A DNA stretch of 64,000 nt from the NCBI GenBank assembly GCA_046154965.1, contig JBJXDY010000035.1:28471-92470 (forward strand), read 5' to 3'. The position numbers and the translations under genes are program-made. The stretch is from DATKFM01 sp046154965 (GTDB lineage Bacteria; Pseudomonadota; Alphaproteobacteria; Dongiales; Dongiaceae). The notes under the pieces are model-generated. The model was not told the origin of the DNA, did no database searches, and worked only from the letters and a program-made list of their open reading frames with translations. Numbering within the stretch: the first letter of the stretch is position 1; each line of letters opens with the position of its first letter. Below are positions 43,983-52,876 of this stretch, piece by piece.

Positions 43983-45383
43983 TCAAATTGCCTGGCGCAG
44001 GGACTGTTTTACGCCGCCGGCGATCCCCGCGAAGATTTCGCCGCTGAGCTTCATCCGGCGCCGCTGGGTCACATAGTCCACATGGATCAGCCCGAAGCGC
44101 CGGCTAAATCCGCAGGCCCATTCGAAGTTATCCATCAGCGTCCAGGCGAAATAGCCCTTCAGGGGTATGCCCGCCTGGATTGCCCGCGCGGCCTGTTCCA
44201 GATGGGCCACCATGTAGCGCGCGCGTTCCCAATCCACAATGGCGCCATCCGGGCCAACGACATCGGCAAAGGCCGCGCCATTCTCCGTTATGTAGAGGTC
44301 GCCGGGCGCATAATTGTCCTGCACATAGGCCAGGATATCATAGAGCGCTGGCGGATAGACTTCCCAGCCCATGGCCGTATAGACGCCCGGCGGCTTTATT
44401 CTGGTGAAATTCACCGGCGGAACATCGGCGCCGTCGGCGATGACGGAGCGACGGTAGACATTGATGCCCAGATAGTCGATCGGCGCAGCGATCGCCGCCA
44501 TGTCGCCGCTGCGGATATCCGGCGTCAGGCCCCCATAGACCTCCAGCATGTCGGCCGGATAGCCGCCGCGGAACAGCGCATCCAGATGCCAGCGGTTCTG
44601 GCAGCCATCGAACCGGCGCGTGGCCGCGATGTCCTCCGGCCGGCCGCTTGCCGGGGTCGAGGCGTTGAGATCCAGCACGATGCCGACCTTCGCCCCCGGC
44701 ACGTTCGCGCGGATCAGCGGCATCGCCTTGCCATGGGCGAGCAGCGCATGATGGCCGGCGGCCAGCGCGCCCTTCGCGCCCAGCTTCAGGCCCGGCGCAT
44801 CCTCGCCGAAGGCATACCCCCACCAGGTGAAAGTCCAGAGTTCATTGAACGTGGTCCAATGCTTGACCCGGTCGCCGAGCCGCCGCGTAACTACGTCAGC
44901 ATAGGCCAGGTAATCGTCAACGATGCCCCGCCGCAGCCAGCCGCCACCCTCATCCTGCAGCACCTGCGGCAGATCCCAGTGATAGAGGGTGACAAAGGGC
45001 GCGATGCCAACCTCCAACAGCCTGTCCACCAGCCGGTCATAGAAAGCGAGCCCCGTCTCATTCGCCTTGCCCCGCCCCTCCGGAATGATCCGCGGCCAGG
45101 CGATGGAGAAGCGGTAGGCATTGGGGTTCAATTGCTTCATCAGCGCGATGTCCTCGCGCCACCGGTGATAGTGATCGCAAGCGACGTCGCCGGTCTGTCC
45201 GTCGGCAATGGTGCCGGACGTATGCGCGAATCGGTCCCAGATGCTCTCGCCCCGGCCATCCGCGGCGACCGCGCCCTCGATCTGATAGGCCGCCGTCGCC
45301 GCGCCGATGATGAAATCCGCCGGTAGCCGGATCGCACGCGCCCGCGCGGTCAGGCTGCCGATATCCTCAATGGGCCCTGACAC
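43983..45383 (-). CDS. glycoside hydrolase family 1 beta-glucosidase
   Basis: 466 residues, the usual GH1 length. The acid/base glutamate is in TFNELWTF (about residue 165) and the nucleophile in LYITENGAAF (about 353), with the N-terminal ADFIIGAATAAYQIEGA signature and the C-terminal YFAWTLMDNFEWACGFSRRFGL. It hydrolyses beta-glucosides or related disaccharides, presumably in the cytoplasm, since no signal is seen. It starts at a GTG at 45383, with AAAGG eight bases upstream, and overlaps the end of the permease gene by 17 bases, so translation is likely coupled. A sugar hydrolase in an amino-acid-type transporter operon is unusual and suggests an imported glycoside. Confidence 0.93.
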   Translation of the reverse strand: MSGPIEDIGSLTARARAIRLPADFIIGAATAAYQIEGAVAADGRGESIWDRFAHTSGTIADGQTGDVACDHYHRWREDIALMKQLNPNAYRFSIAWPRIIPEGRGKANETGLAFYDRLVDRLLEVGIAPFVTLYHWDLPQVLQDEGGGWLRRGIVDDYLAYADVVTRRLGDRVKHWTTFNELWTFTWWGYAFGEDAPGLKLGAKGALAAGHHALLAHGKAMPLIRANVPGAKVGIVLDLNASTPASGRPEDIAATRRFDGCQNRWHLDALFRGGYPADMLEVYGGLTPDIRSGDMAAIAAPIDYLGINVYRRSVIADGADVPPVNFTRIKPPGVYTAMGWEVYPPALYDILAYVQDNYAPGDLYITENGAAFADVVGPDGAIVDWERARYMVAHLEQAARAIQAGIPLKGYFAWTLMDNFEWACGFSRRFGLIHVDYVTQRRRMKLSGEIFAGIAGGVKQSLRQAI

Positions 45384-47028
45384 TGAAGCGCCTTTCGTTC
45401 CATTTGAGCATGCTGGCGACCGACAACGTCAGCAGCACATAAAAGATCGCCAGTGTATTGTAAGGCGGATAGGTCAGGAAACTGTCGGACTGGAACTCCC
45501 GCATCCGTTGCGTCACATCCCGGACGGAGATGATCGAGAGAAGTGCCGTGTCCTTGAGTATGGCGATCAACTCATTGCCTAAAGGTGGCAGGATCACGCG
45601 GAACGCTTGCGGCAGAATCACGAACCTTGCGACCTGCCAGCCTTTAAGCCCCAGGCTCCGCGCCGCTTCAACCTGGCCCTTGGGAACCGCCTCGATGCCC
45701 GCGCGGAATATCTCCGCCATGTAGGCCGAATAGCCGATTGCGAGGGCGATAATGCCACGCACCAAATTCGGCAGATCGATGCCGCCGTCGGTCATGTCCT
45801 TGAGCGTTCCGCTCAGCGGGAATCCGACATAGAGAATGATCACGAGGATGGGAATCCCGCGGATCGTATCGACATAGAACTCCGCCGCGATGGCCAGCGG
45901 ATGGCGGAAATGCATGGCACTGCCGAAGGTCACGATCGCCAGAAACAGACCTATGATTGCTAGCCCCAGGCCGGGCAGCTTGTATTGCTCCGGCAGGAAT
46001 GTGACACGCCACACGACCGGCGCATTCGCCGGTAATGCGGATTCCGGCAGAAAGGCAGCGGTGACCCGCTCTTTTGTCGCCAGCTCCTGCAGCGCCTCCC
46101 CGACATTGAGCACGCCGCGCATCTTCACCGTTTCCCCGGAGCCGCCTTCATACTCGCCGCGCCGCACGGTATCGATCAGGCCCTGCGGCGTATCCTTGAT
46201 GATGGCGACCGATTTTTCGAGCGTGCCGGCCAGGACGTAGGTCTGCTTTTCCTGCAGCAGGAAGAACGCCGCTCCGGCAAACATCAGCACGCAGACGGCG
46301 GCATGAATCACGACCGTGTAGCGCTGCGGCTTCAGCTGTTGCAGTCCCGCCATGCCCAGGCCAAGAACCGCGGCCACCAGATAGGCCAGGATCGCCGCGC
46401 GCAGCGTCACGAATACGCCGGATGCGAACTCCACGGGCATGATCAAGACCAGGTAAACAATGCCGATGGCATTCAGCAGCAGGATGACGGTTGCGGCGAT
46501 ACTGCCGAGGGACGCAGTACGGCCCTGGATGCCGAACGCGAGCGCGGCCGCGGTTAGGACGGCTGATACGGCGAAATAGATCCATGCCCCCGTGCGAAAA
46601 ACCGTCACGCAAAGGTCCAGGGCCTCGGCGGTGAGACGCCGCGGCTTGACGGCTTTCTCGATCAGGTCGGAGGCGAAGGGATCGACGCTGTTGGCGACAA
46701 CCGAATTCACGAAGGTCGCGGGATCGAGAACCCCGGCGATGAACGCGGCGAGCGCAAGATTCGCTGCGGCAGCCGGAAGAATCAACCAGCGCCACTCCGG
46801 CCCACTATAGCGGAGGGAGGCCCGTGCCAGCGGCATGATCGTGCCCAGCAGCATCGCGGCCAGCAGCAGAAGGTAGACCGCCAACAGGCTCGCGGCATTG
46901 TCCTCGATACCGAGTATTTCCCGCAGCGACCGCTGATAGTTTGGCGTCGACGCGAAGAGATACACGATGAAAGGAATGGCGATCAGAATGACAAAATTGC
47001 TGGGCCGGATTCGCTTGATGGCGTCCAT
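45367..47028 (-). CDS. long polar amino-acid-type ABC permease with extra N-terminal membrane region
   Basis: 553 residues, about twice the usual size. The C-terminal half is a normal HisM-type permease with its coupling loop (KGQVEAARSLGLKGWQVARFVILPQAFRVILPP) and the ending LKDTALLSIIS. In front lie several extra membrane segments and, between about 265 and 345, a soluble stretch (for example GLIDTVRRGEYEGGSGETVKM and EALQELATKERVTAAFLPE) that looks like part of a solute-binding lobe. It is placed directly below the binding-protein gene and a terminator-like hairpin, and above the beta-glucosidase. No ATPase gene is adjacent. The ATG at 47028 has a run of G about six bases upstream. Confidence 0.87.
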   Translation of the reverse strand: MDAIKRIRPSNFVILIAIPFIVYLFASTPNYQRSLREILGIEDNAASLLAVYLLLLAAMLLGTIMPLARASLRYSGPEWRWLILPAAAANLALAAFIAGVLDPATFVNSVVANSVDPFASDLIEKAVKPRRLTAEALDLCVTVFRTGAWIYFAVSAVLTAAALAFGIQGRTASLGSIAATVILLLNAIGIVYLVLIMPVEFASGVFVTLRAAILAYLVAAVLGLGMAGLQQLKPQRYTVVIHAAVCVLMFAGAAFFLLQEKQTYVLAGTLEKSVAIIKDTPQGLIDTVRRGEYEGGSGETVKMRGVLNVGEALQELATKERVTAAFLPESALPANAPVVWRVTFLPEQYKLPGLGLAIIGLFLAIVTFGSAMHFRHPLAIAAEFYVDTIRGIPILVIILYVGFPLSGTLKDMTDGGIDLPNLVRGIIALAIGYSAYMAEIFRAGIEAVPKGQVEAARSLGLKGWQVARFVILPQAFRVILPPLGNELIAILKDTALLSIISVRDVTQRMREFQSDSFLTYPPYNTLAIFYVLLTLSVASMLKWNERRFSVRAH

Positions 47029-47070
47029 GTCAGTCCCCCGGTATCCGCGGCATGACGCGCCGGATGCGCT

Positions 47071-47113
47071 CAAAGAAAAAACGCGCCCAGATCGGGGTCG
47101 ACCTGGGCGCGTT
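47071..47113 (-). terminator. terminator-like attenuator between binding protein and permease genes
   Basis: A perfect 11-base-pair stem (47080-47090 with 47103-47113, 12-base loop) is followed on the minus strand by TTTTTTCTTTG. It lies 83 bases after the binding-protein stop and 43 before the permease start. It has all the marks of a rho-independent terminator; with the permease and glucosidase genes just beyond, it probably works as a partial stop that keeps binding-protein mRNA in excess. Confidence 0.85.
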
Positions 47114-47196
47114 CAGAGATCGAGTCATTTGAATGTTGCCCGCAATCGGCCGCGCATTTCCACGGCTGTCTTCGGGCTTCGGTGCAATTCCCCCGA

Positions 47197-47946
47197 TTAC
47201 GAGGTCTTGCCCCAGTACTTGGCAATCAGCGCGTCGAGTGTGCCGTCGTCCTTGATTGCCTTGAGGCCTTCATTGAATGCGTCACGCAACGTGTCGCCTT
47301 CGCGGAAAACCAGGCCAAGCGGATCGGATTGCAGTCCCGTGATGCCGACAACCAGTTCGCCGGCGAATTGCTGCTCATAGGCGACCGCAGAGGTGCCGTC
47401 GATGACAACGCCGTCGACATCGCCATTCTTCAGCGCCTCGACCGCGGCGACGAAGGTGTCGTAGAGGCTGAGGTTCTCGCGGCCCACCAGCTCCTCCGCC
47501 AACTGCGCGTTGGTGGTCGCGGTCTGCGCCGCCAGCTTGCGGCCCTTCTTGAAGTCCTCGATGGTCAGCGCCTTGTCGGCGACGCGCACCAGCACCGCCT
47601 GGCTGACGATGATATAGGGATCGCTGAAATCCATCTCCTTGTCGCGCTCCTCGGTAATGGAGACGCCGGAGACCACCATGTCGAACTGGCTTTGCTGCAG
47701 GGCGGCGAAGATGCCGTCCCAGGCCGTGGTGACGAACTCGGCCCTGCAATTGATGCGCTCGCAGATGGCATTCATCACGTCGACATCGAAGCCGACGATC
47801 TGGCCGGTGGCCTCGTCGACGGTTTCCATCGGCGGATAGGTGGTGTCCGAGCCCACCTTCAGAACCTTGCCGCCGAGATCCGCGGCAAAGGCCGGGCCGG
47901 CCATCATGCCGACCGCGACTGCGGCCATGACAAAACGTTTGATCAT
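47197..47946 (-). CDS. polar amino-acid-type ABC substrate-binding protein
   Basis: 249 residues with a Sec signal (RFVMAAVAVGMMAGPAFAAD) and a family 3 binding fold: LKVGSDTTYPPMET, GFDVDVMNAICER, TTAWDGIFAALQQSQFDMVVSGVSITEERDKEMDFSDPY. The ATG at 47946 has GAGGAG eight bases before it. It is the first gene of an operon with the long permease and the GH1 glucosidase. The Asp in TYPPMET and the ERDKEMDFSDPY region are typical of basic or polar amino-acid binders, but the neighbouring glucosidase hints at a glycoside or glycosylated amino compound. Not resolved by sequence. Confidence 0.9.
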   Translation of the reverse strand: MIKRFVMAAVAVGMMAGPAFAADLGGKVLKVGSDTTYPPMETVDEATGQIVGFDVDVMNAICERINCRAEFVTTAWDGIFAALQQSQFDMVVSGVSITEERDKEMDFSDPYIIVSQAVLVRVADKALTIEDFKKGRKLAAQTATTNAQLAEELVGRENLSLYDTFVAAVEALKNGDVDGVVIDGTSAVAYEQQFAGELVVGITGLQSDPLGLVFREGDTLRDAFNEGLKAIKDDGTLDALIAKYWGKTS

Positions 47947-48240
47947 TCTCACTGCTCCTCTGTCCAAGCGATGTTGTCGTTCAGTTTGCTTTTCGCTGCG
48001 CTATCAGGCGGCCCCGGATTTCACGCCGGGGATCGTCAAGGCTTTGCATCCTGCCTCGCTTCGATCCCCTCGATGTCTCGTTCCCTTCGGCCTCCCGGTG
48101 CTGACTGGCGCAGCGTTGCGTTCACTCTAGCCGCCCGCCGCGTCAATGCAAGCCGCCGGAAACTGGAATATTTCTTAGGTAAATCAAGTATATGCGGGAT
48201 GTCTGGAGATTCCGCCCGGGGGCCCTGTAGATTGCCCGCC

Positions 48241-49089
48241 ATGATGTTGAAGAATATCCGGATTCTCGCGGCCCTGCTGTTCGCCGGCCTCTTATTCGCG
48301 ATGCCCCCGCCGGGCGCGAGCGCGGGCGACTATCCGTGGTTGTCGCGGGAGCCAAGCCGCGACGGCGAAAGCGCACTGGCGCCGCCCGCCGGTTTCGAGC
48401 GCGTGCCCGCAGCAGCGGATAGTTTCGCCGGCTGGTTGCGCCGCCTGCCGCTGGCGCCGGCGGGAACGCCGGTCCTGCTCCATGACGGCCGGCCGCTGCT
48501 GGATCAGTCGATCATCGCCGCCGTGGTCGACATCGACACCGGCATGTCCGATCTTCAGCAATGCGCCGACGCCGTGATGCGCCTGCGCGCCGAGTTCCTC
48601 TATAGCCGTGGCCTGTTGGGCGCGATCGGCTTCGATCTCGTCAACAGCGAGCGCTATCCGTTTTCCGCCTATAGCCGCGGCGCCACACCGCGGCAGGCGG
48701 GCGCCGAGATCACGCTGGCGAGCGAGAAGCCGCGGGGCGCCGGCCACAACGATTTACGCCGCTATCTCGATCTGCTGTTCGGCTTCGCCAGCACGCGGTC
48801 GCTGGCGCGGGAACTGCAGCCGGTGCCCAGCTTGCGCGAGGCGGAGATCGGCGATGTTTTCATCCGCGCCGGCGAACCCGGCCATGCCCTGATCATCGCC
48901 GACATGGCGGTGAGCGCATCCGGCCGGCGGCTGGTGCTCCTGGTCCAGGGCAGCATGCCTGCGCGCGGCATCTACGTGCTCAACAACACGCGGGCCCCGG
49001 AGCTCGGCGCCTGGTTCGAGATCGCCGACGGCCAGCCGCTCATCACCCTGGGCTACGAGTTCCGGCCGGATGAGCTGCGGCGGTTCTGA
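48241..49089 (+). CDS. DUF4846-domain secreted protein
   Basis: 282 residues with a signal peptide (LKNIRILAALLFAGLLFAMPPPGASAGD). The body matches the DUF4846 pattern closely: VVDIDTGMSDLQQCADAVMRLRAEFLYS (about 95-122), then RRYLDLLFGFASTRSLARELQPV, IGDVFIRAGEPGHALIIADMA (about 202-222) and LLVQGSMPARGIYVLNN, with W-F in GAWFEI. The function of the family is unknown. The GEPGHA-x-I-x-x-D-M-A motif suggests an enzyme-like fold with a catalytic His and Asp. I start at the ATG at 48241; the frame is open far upstream over the binding-protein gene on the other strand, which is only a shadow. It is convergent with the cytochrome gene, six bases apart. Confidence 0.85.
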   Translation: MMLKNIRILAALLFAGLLFAMPPPGASAGDYPWLSREPSRDGESALAPPAGFERVPAAADSFAGWLRRLPLAPAGTPVLLHDGRPLLDQSIIAAVVDIDTGMSDLQQCADAVMRLRAEFLYSRGLLGAIGFDLVNSERYPFSAYSRGATPRQAGAEITLASEKPRGAGHNDLRRYLDLLFGFASTRSLARELQPVPSLREAEIGDVFIRAGEPGHALIIADMAVSASGRRLVLLVQGSMPARGIYVLNNTRAPELGAWFEIADGQPLITLGYEFRPDELRRF

Positions 49090-49095
49090 ACGAAC

Positions 49096-49974
49096 CTACC
49101 TCACCGCGTTCTCGATCGGCGGCAGGGAGCGGAGGTAGGCGACGATGGCGTCCAGGTCCTCGGCGTTCATGTTGTGATAGAAGCCGTAGGGCATGGGCGG
49201 CGCCATGGGGCTGCCGTCGGGGCGCACGCCTTCGGTGATGGCTTTCTTGATGTCGGCGTCGCTCCAGTTGCCGATGCCGGTTTTCTTGTCCTGCGTGATG
49301 TTGGCGGTGATCGAGATGCCCCAGGGACCGGGAATCTCCATGCCGCCGGCGCCGAGCTTGTTGGCGAAGTCCGGCATCTCGCCCGCGCCCATGGGGGTGT
49401 GGCATTCCATGCAATGGCCGAGCGGCCCGGCGAGATAGGCGCCATAGGCGACCTTGTCGTCGCGCGGGACATCCGGCACCGACTCGACGGGCGGGCCATA
49501 GGCCGGCGGCAGCGCGATATTGAAAGTGGATTTCGCCACCTTATTCTTCACGGGAGCCACGCTGCGGACATAGGCGACCAGCGCCTCGATATCGCTGTCC
49601 GAGATGTTGCGGTACATGCCGAAGGGCATCGGCGGGCCGATCAGCGAGCCGTCGGGCCGCAGGCCCTCGCGGATCGCCTTGGCGATCTGTTCGTCGGTCC
49701 AGCTGCCGATGCCGGTTTCCATGTCGGGCGTGATGTTCGCCACATTGGCGGTGAACAGGCCTTCCATGTCGATCACCATGCCACCGGCATATTCCATGCC
49801 CGGAACAGGGCCATCCGGTCCCTGGGGCGTGTGGCAATTGCCGCAGGCGACGATGCTGTTGGCGAGATAGCGGCCGCGCTCCAACAGCGCATCGTCAGCC
49901 ATGGCTTGGCCGGTGGCGATGAGGCCGAGCGCGGCAATTGCGAGCCGCGGCAATACGAATTTTTTACGCTGCAT
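49096..49974 (-). CDS. periplasmic diheme cytochrome c (two class I domains)
   Basis: 292 residues with a Sec signal (about 5-26, ending QAMAD) and two covalent heme motifs, C-G-N-C-H at 44-48 and C-M-E-C-H at about 186-190. Each is followed by a distal methionine region (in GRDE-type loops such as IGPPMPFGMYRN and MAPPMPYGFYHN). The two halves are internal duplicates. It carries electrons in the periplasm, typically between an alcohol, aldehyde or sorbosone-type dehydrogenase and an oxidase. No dehydrogenase gene is adjacent, so the electron donor is unknown. Confidence 0.92.
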   Translation of the reverse strand: MQRKKFVLPRLAIAALGLIATGQAMADDALLERGRYLANSIVACGNCHTPQGPDGPVPGMEYAGGMVIDMEGLFTANVANITPDMETGIGSWTDEQIAKAIREGLRPDGSLIGPPMPFGMYRNISDSDIEALVAYVRSVAPVKNKVAKSTFNIALPPAYGPPVESVPDVPRDDKVAYGAYLAGPLGHCMECHTPMGAGEMPDFANKLGAGGMEIPGPWGISITANITQDKKTGIGNWSDADIKKAITEGVRPDGSPMAPPMPYGFYHNMNAEDLDAIVAYLRSLPPIENAVR

Positions 49975-50143
49975 TTATGCCTCCACGCATCAGGTTTTTC
50001 TTTGATATTGGGCGCGCGTTGCTACCCGAACCCGGGCTTCGGCGCAACAGCGCAGATGTTTCGCCGCTGTGACACAGTATAAGGCGCCAAACCGCTCGCC
50101 ATCGATTCCGCGGCAGGGCCGTGATAAGCAATGCCGCCCCGGG

Positions 50144-50148
50144 GGAGG
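50144..50148 (+). promoter_or_regulatory. ribosome binding site that decides a GTG start
   Basis: GGAGG lies eight bases before the GTG at 50157. It supports that codon over the GTG at 50121, 12 codons upstream in the same frame. Confidence 0.7.
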
Positions 50149-50156
50149 AAAACAGC

Positions 50157-52181
50157 GTGAGCGCAAAAATCTTAACGAGCTATCCGCATAAGGTCCGCCA
50201 TGTTGAAAACACTTGGATTCCCTTGCGCGACGGCACACGGCTCGCCGCGCGGCTGTGGCTGCCGGAAGACGCGGAGAAGAATCCCGTGCCGGCCTTGCTG
50301 GAATATCTCCCCTACCGCAAACGCGATTCCATGCGCGCCCGCGACACGCCGATGCAGAGCTACTATGCCGGCCACGGCTACGCGGCGATCCGCGTCGATA
50401 TCAGGGGCACGGGCGACAGCGACGGGCTGATCGATGATGAGTACACCCAGCAGGAGCAGGACGACGCGCTGGAGGTGATCGCCTGGCTCGCCAGGCAGCC
50501 CTGGTGCAGCGGCGCCGTCGGCATGCATGGCATGTCCTGGGGCGGATTCAACGCGCTGCAGCTGGCGGCGCTGCAGCCGCCGGCGTTGAAGGCGATCATC
50601 ACCATGGGTTCCACCGACGACCGCTACGCCACCGACGTGCATTACATGGGCGGCTGCATGACCAAGGATAACGTCGATTGGGGCGGCGTCATGTTCGCCC
50701 ATGTGTCGACGCCGCCGGATCCGGAAATTGTCGGCGACCGCTGGCGCGAGATGTGGATGCGGCGGCTGGAGAATCTGCGGCCGTGGATCATCCCCTGGCT
50801 CGAACATCAGCGCCGCGATGCTTACTGGCAGCATGGCTCGGTCTGCGAGGATTTCAGCAAGATCAAGATCCCGGTCTATGCCGTGAACGGCTGGGCCGAC
50901 AATTACTGCGTCTCGATCCCGCGGCTGCTGGCCGGCTTGAGCGGGCCGCGCAAAGGCTTGATCGGGCCCTGGGCCCACAGCTTCCCGCAGCATGGCCAGC
51001 CCGGCCCGGCGATCGGCTGGTTCCAGGAGGCGCTGCGCTGGTGGGATCATTGGCTGAAGGGCAAGGACACCGGCATCATGGCGGAGCCGATGCTGCGGGT
51101 CTGGATGCAGGAGAGCGTTCCGCCGGCGGTGAGTTACCCTGTGCGCGAAGGCCGCTGGGTGGCGGAGGACAGCTGGCCGTCGCCGCGGCTGCAAGGCCGG
51201 CGCCTGCATTTCAATGCCGGGCGGCTCGAGGAGAAGCCGGGTGCGGCGGCAAAGTTCGTCGTGTCGTCGCCGCTGACCACAGGCCTTGCCGCCGGCGAGA
51301 TCGGCCGCTATGGCGACGGCGCGGAGTTTGCCGCCGACCAGCGGGAGGATGACGGCGGCTCGCTGGTCTTCATCGGCGATCCGCTGCCGGCGCGGCTGGA
51401 GATACTCGGCGCGCCGATCGTGGAGCTGACGCTGTCGGCCAGCGCGCCCCAGGCTTTGGTCGCCGTGCGGCTTAACGAGGTGCTGCCCGACGGCCGGTCC
51501 ACGCGGGTCACCTATGGCGTCCTCAATCTCTGCCACCGCGACAGCCACGAACAGCCGTCGCCGCTGGTGCCCGGCCATGAATATCGCATCAGGCTGCAGA
51601 TGGAGGACATCGCCCACGCCTTTGCACCGGGGAGCCGCATCGCCGTCGCCATCTCCAACCATTACTGGCCGGCGCTCTGGCCGTCGCCGAGGCCGACCGC
51701 GCTGACGGTGACCGCCGGCGTCAGCAACCTCTGCCTTCCGGTCCGCCCGCCGCGGGCCGAAGACGCCAAGCTTCGGCCCTTCGCCGAACCGGAAACCGGC
51801 GCGCCCACGCCCATCACGAAGATCGCCGCCGGCCGGCCGGCCAACCGGATCGCCACCCGCGATCTCCATGCCGGCGCCACCACCGTGCTCCTGCCGCGGG
51901 ACGGCGGCAGCCAGCATCTGCCTGACATCAATCTGACGATGCATGAGACCGGCGACGTGTATCATCAGGTTACCGGCGAAGACCCCGCCAGCGCCACCAC
52001 CTGGACGACGTTCGGCATGGGCCGCGAGCGCGGCGACTGGCGCATCCGCACGGAGAGCCACACGCGGGTCACCTGCACGGCGGAGAAATTCCACCTGGAG
52101 GCGGCGATCGACGCCTATGAAGGCGACAGCCGGATTTTCACCCGCAACTGGTCGATGGATTTCCCGCGCGACAATCTGTGA
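50157..52181 (+). CDS. CocE/NonD family serine hydrolase (X-Pro dipeptidyl-peptidase-like)
   Basis: 674 residues, cytosolic. The alpha/beta-hydrolase nucleophile is in GMSWGGFN (about 128-135), the acid in NGWADN (about 245-250) and the histidine in GPWAHSFPQHG (about 274-284). A C-terminal beta jelly-roll domain follows (about 400-560). Family members cleave esters or amides such as cocaine, glutaryl-7-ACA or X-Pro peptides; the true substrate here is unknown. It is followed nine bases later by a 53-residue basic protein. A close paralogue lies at 57305-59353. The GTG at 50157 is supported by a strong GGAGG site. Confidence 0.9.
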   Translation: MSAKILTSYPHKVRHVENTWIPLRDGTRLAARLWLPEDAEKNPVPALLEYLPYRKRDSMRARDTPMQSYYAGHGYAAIRVDIRGTGDSDGLIDDEYTQQEQDDALEVIAWLARQPWCSGAVGMHGMSWGGFNALQLAALQPPALKAIITMGSTDDRYATDVHYMGGCMTKDNVDWGGVMFAHVSTPPDPEIVGDRWREMWMRRLENLRPWIIPWLEHQRRDAYWQHGSVCEDFSKIKIPVYAVNGWADNYCVSIPRLLAGLSGPRKGLIGPWAHSFPQHGQPGPAIGWFQEALRWWDHWLKGKDTGIMAEPMLRVWMQESVPPAVSYPVREGRWVAEDSWPSPRLQGRRLHFNAGRLEEKPGAAAKFVVSSPLTTGLAAGEIGRYGDGAEFAADQREDDGGSLVFIGDPLPARLEILGAPIVELTLSASAPQALVAVRLNEVLPDGRSTRVTYGVLNLCHRDSHEQPSPLVPGHEYRIRLQMEDIAHAFAPGSRIAVAISNHYWPALWPSPRPTALTVTAGVSNLCLPVRPPRAEDAKLRPFAEPETGAPTPITKIAAGRPANRIATRDLHAGATTVLLPRDGGSQHLPDINLTMHETGDVYHQVTGEDPASATTWTTFGMGRERGDWRIRTESHTRVTCTAEKFHLEAAIDAYEGDSRIFTRNWSMDFPRDNL

Positions 52182-52189
52182 GGGGCGCG

Positions 52190-52351
52190 ATGGCCAAAGC
52201 AAAGCGGAGCAAGACGAAGCAATCCCACGGCCCCAAGCCGGCGCGGGAACAGAGCCATGGCCACGCCGCCGGCGCCAACAAACAGATCACGGCGCAGAAC
52301 CGCAAGCTGCTGGGCAAGCATTACGCCAACAAGTATCCCGTGGGATCGTAG
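52190..52351 (+). CDS. small basic protein, 53 aa, co-transcribed with CocE-type hydrolase
   Basis: ATG at 52190 starts nine bases after the hydrolase stop. The preceding GAGG overlaps that stop codon, so the two are likely coupled. The product (MAKAKRSKTKQ through HYANKYPVGS) is rich in Lys, Arg, His and Gln, with no hydrophobic core or signal. It resembles small conserved basic proteins that may bind nucleic acid, but I cannot name a family. The codon use looks like that of its neighbours and the frame is clean, which supports a real gene in spite of the small size. Confidence 0.6.
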   Translation: MAKAKRSKTKQSHGPKPAREQSHGHAAGANKQITAQNRKLLGKHYANKYPVGS

Positions 52352-52876
52352 GCGGAAATGGTTCCGGCGGCGGTGCATTTTGCGCTATTTCCCGCCGGAA
52401 ATCGTCAATCAACGCAGGGAGTTGCGATGCGGGCCGGGCGATCGACTCCGACGCCAAGCGGTTGATTCCGCAAGTGATTCCCGGAGATCTGCGAGTCCGG
52501 GTATCGGGGCCCCTTTTTTCGCGGAACGATCCCATACAAGGGAATTACGTCCTCTCGGGGATCGGCTGATCGCGAACAAAGATTCGCGCGCGGGCACGCG
52601 CCACCAAGCGCGGGCGTATGCCATATTCCGATACACAATGTCCAACATCGAGAGCGGGAGCGAGCGTTTGGCTGGATGGATATGGGAGTGCGTTCCCATA
52701 GTTCAAGGTCTGGGAATGACCAAAAAATTTGTCATCCCGCAAGTCTCGCGCCGCGAGATCAGGCGCGACCCATGAGCACCAAGCGGCGGCTGGGTCGGCT
52801 GGATGGGTCCGTGTTCTTGGATCCCGGATAACCTCGCTGACGCTCGGTTTCCGGGATGACAATGGGGAGTGTGTAT
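52352..52876. other. intergenic region with a short inverted-repeat element, 525 bases
   Basis: Downstream of the small basic gene and convergent with the ligase gene at 52877. It includes the 134-base element at 52729-52862 described separately. The first 380 bases hold no open frame with gene-like codon use; short inverted repeats such as GTGCGTTCCCATAG near 52690 are not clearly functional. Confidence 0.5.
52729..52862. repeat. 134-base element with perfect 11-base terminal inverted repeats (MITE/REP-like)
   Basis: TTGTCATCCCG at 52729-52739 and its exact complement CGGGATGACAA at 52852-52862 bound a non-coding, GC-rich stretch. The inner right side carries GACGCTCGGTTTCCGGGATGAC, a type of stem commonly seen as a dispersed repeat in alphaproteobacterial genomes, from memory. 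It has no transposase and no obvious target duplication that I can show. Within this window I see only this one copy. Confidence 0.6.

Noticed and set aside
47182..48240. Upstream extension of the DUF4846 frame by 353 codons
   Set aside because: It overlaps the binding-protein gene on the other strand and has no motif; the ATG at 48241 begins a signal peptide.
50172..52202. 676-codon minus-strand frame opposite the first CocE gene
   Set aside because: It is a shadow of the hydrolase, whose catalytic motifs are complete; codon use is not gene-like.
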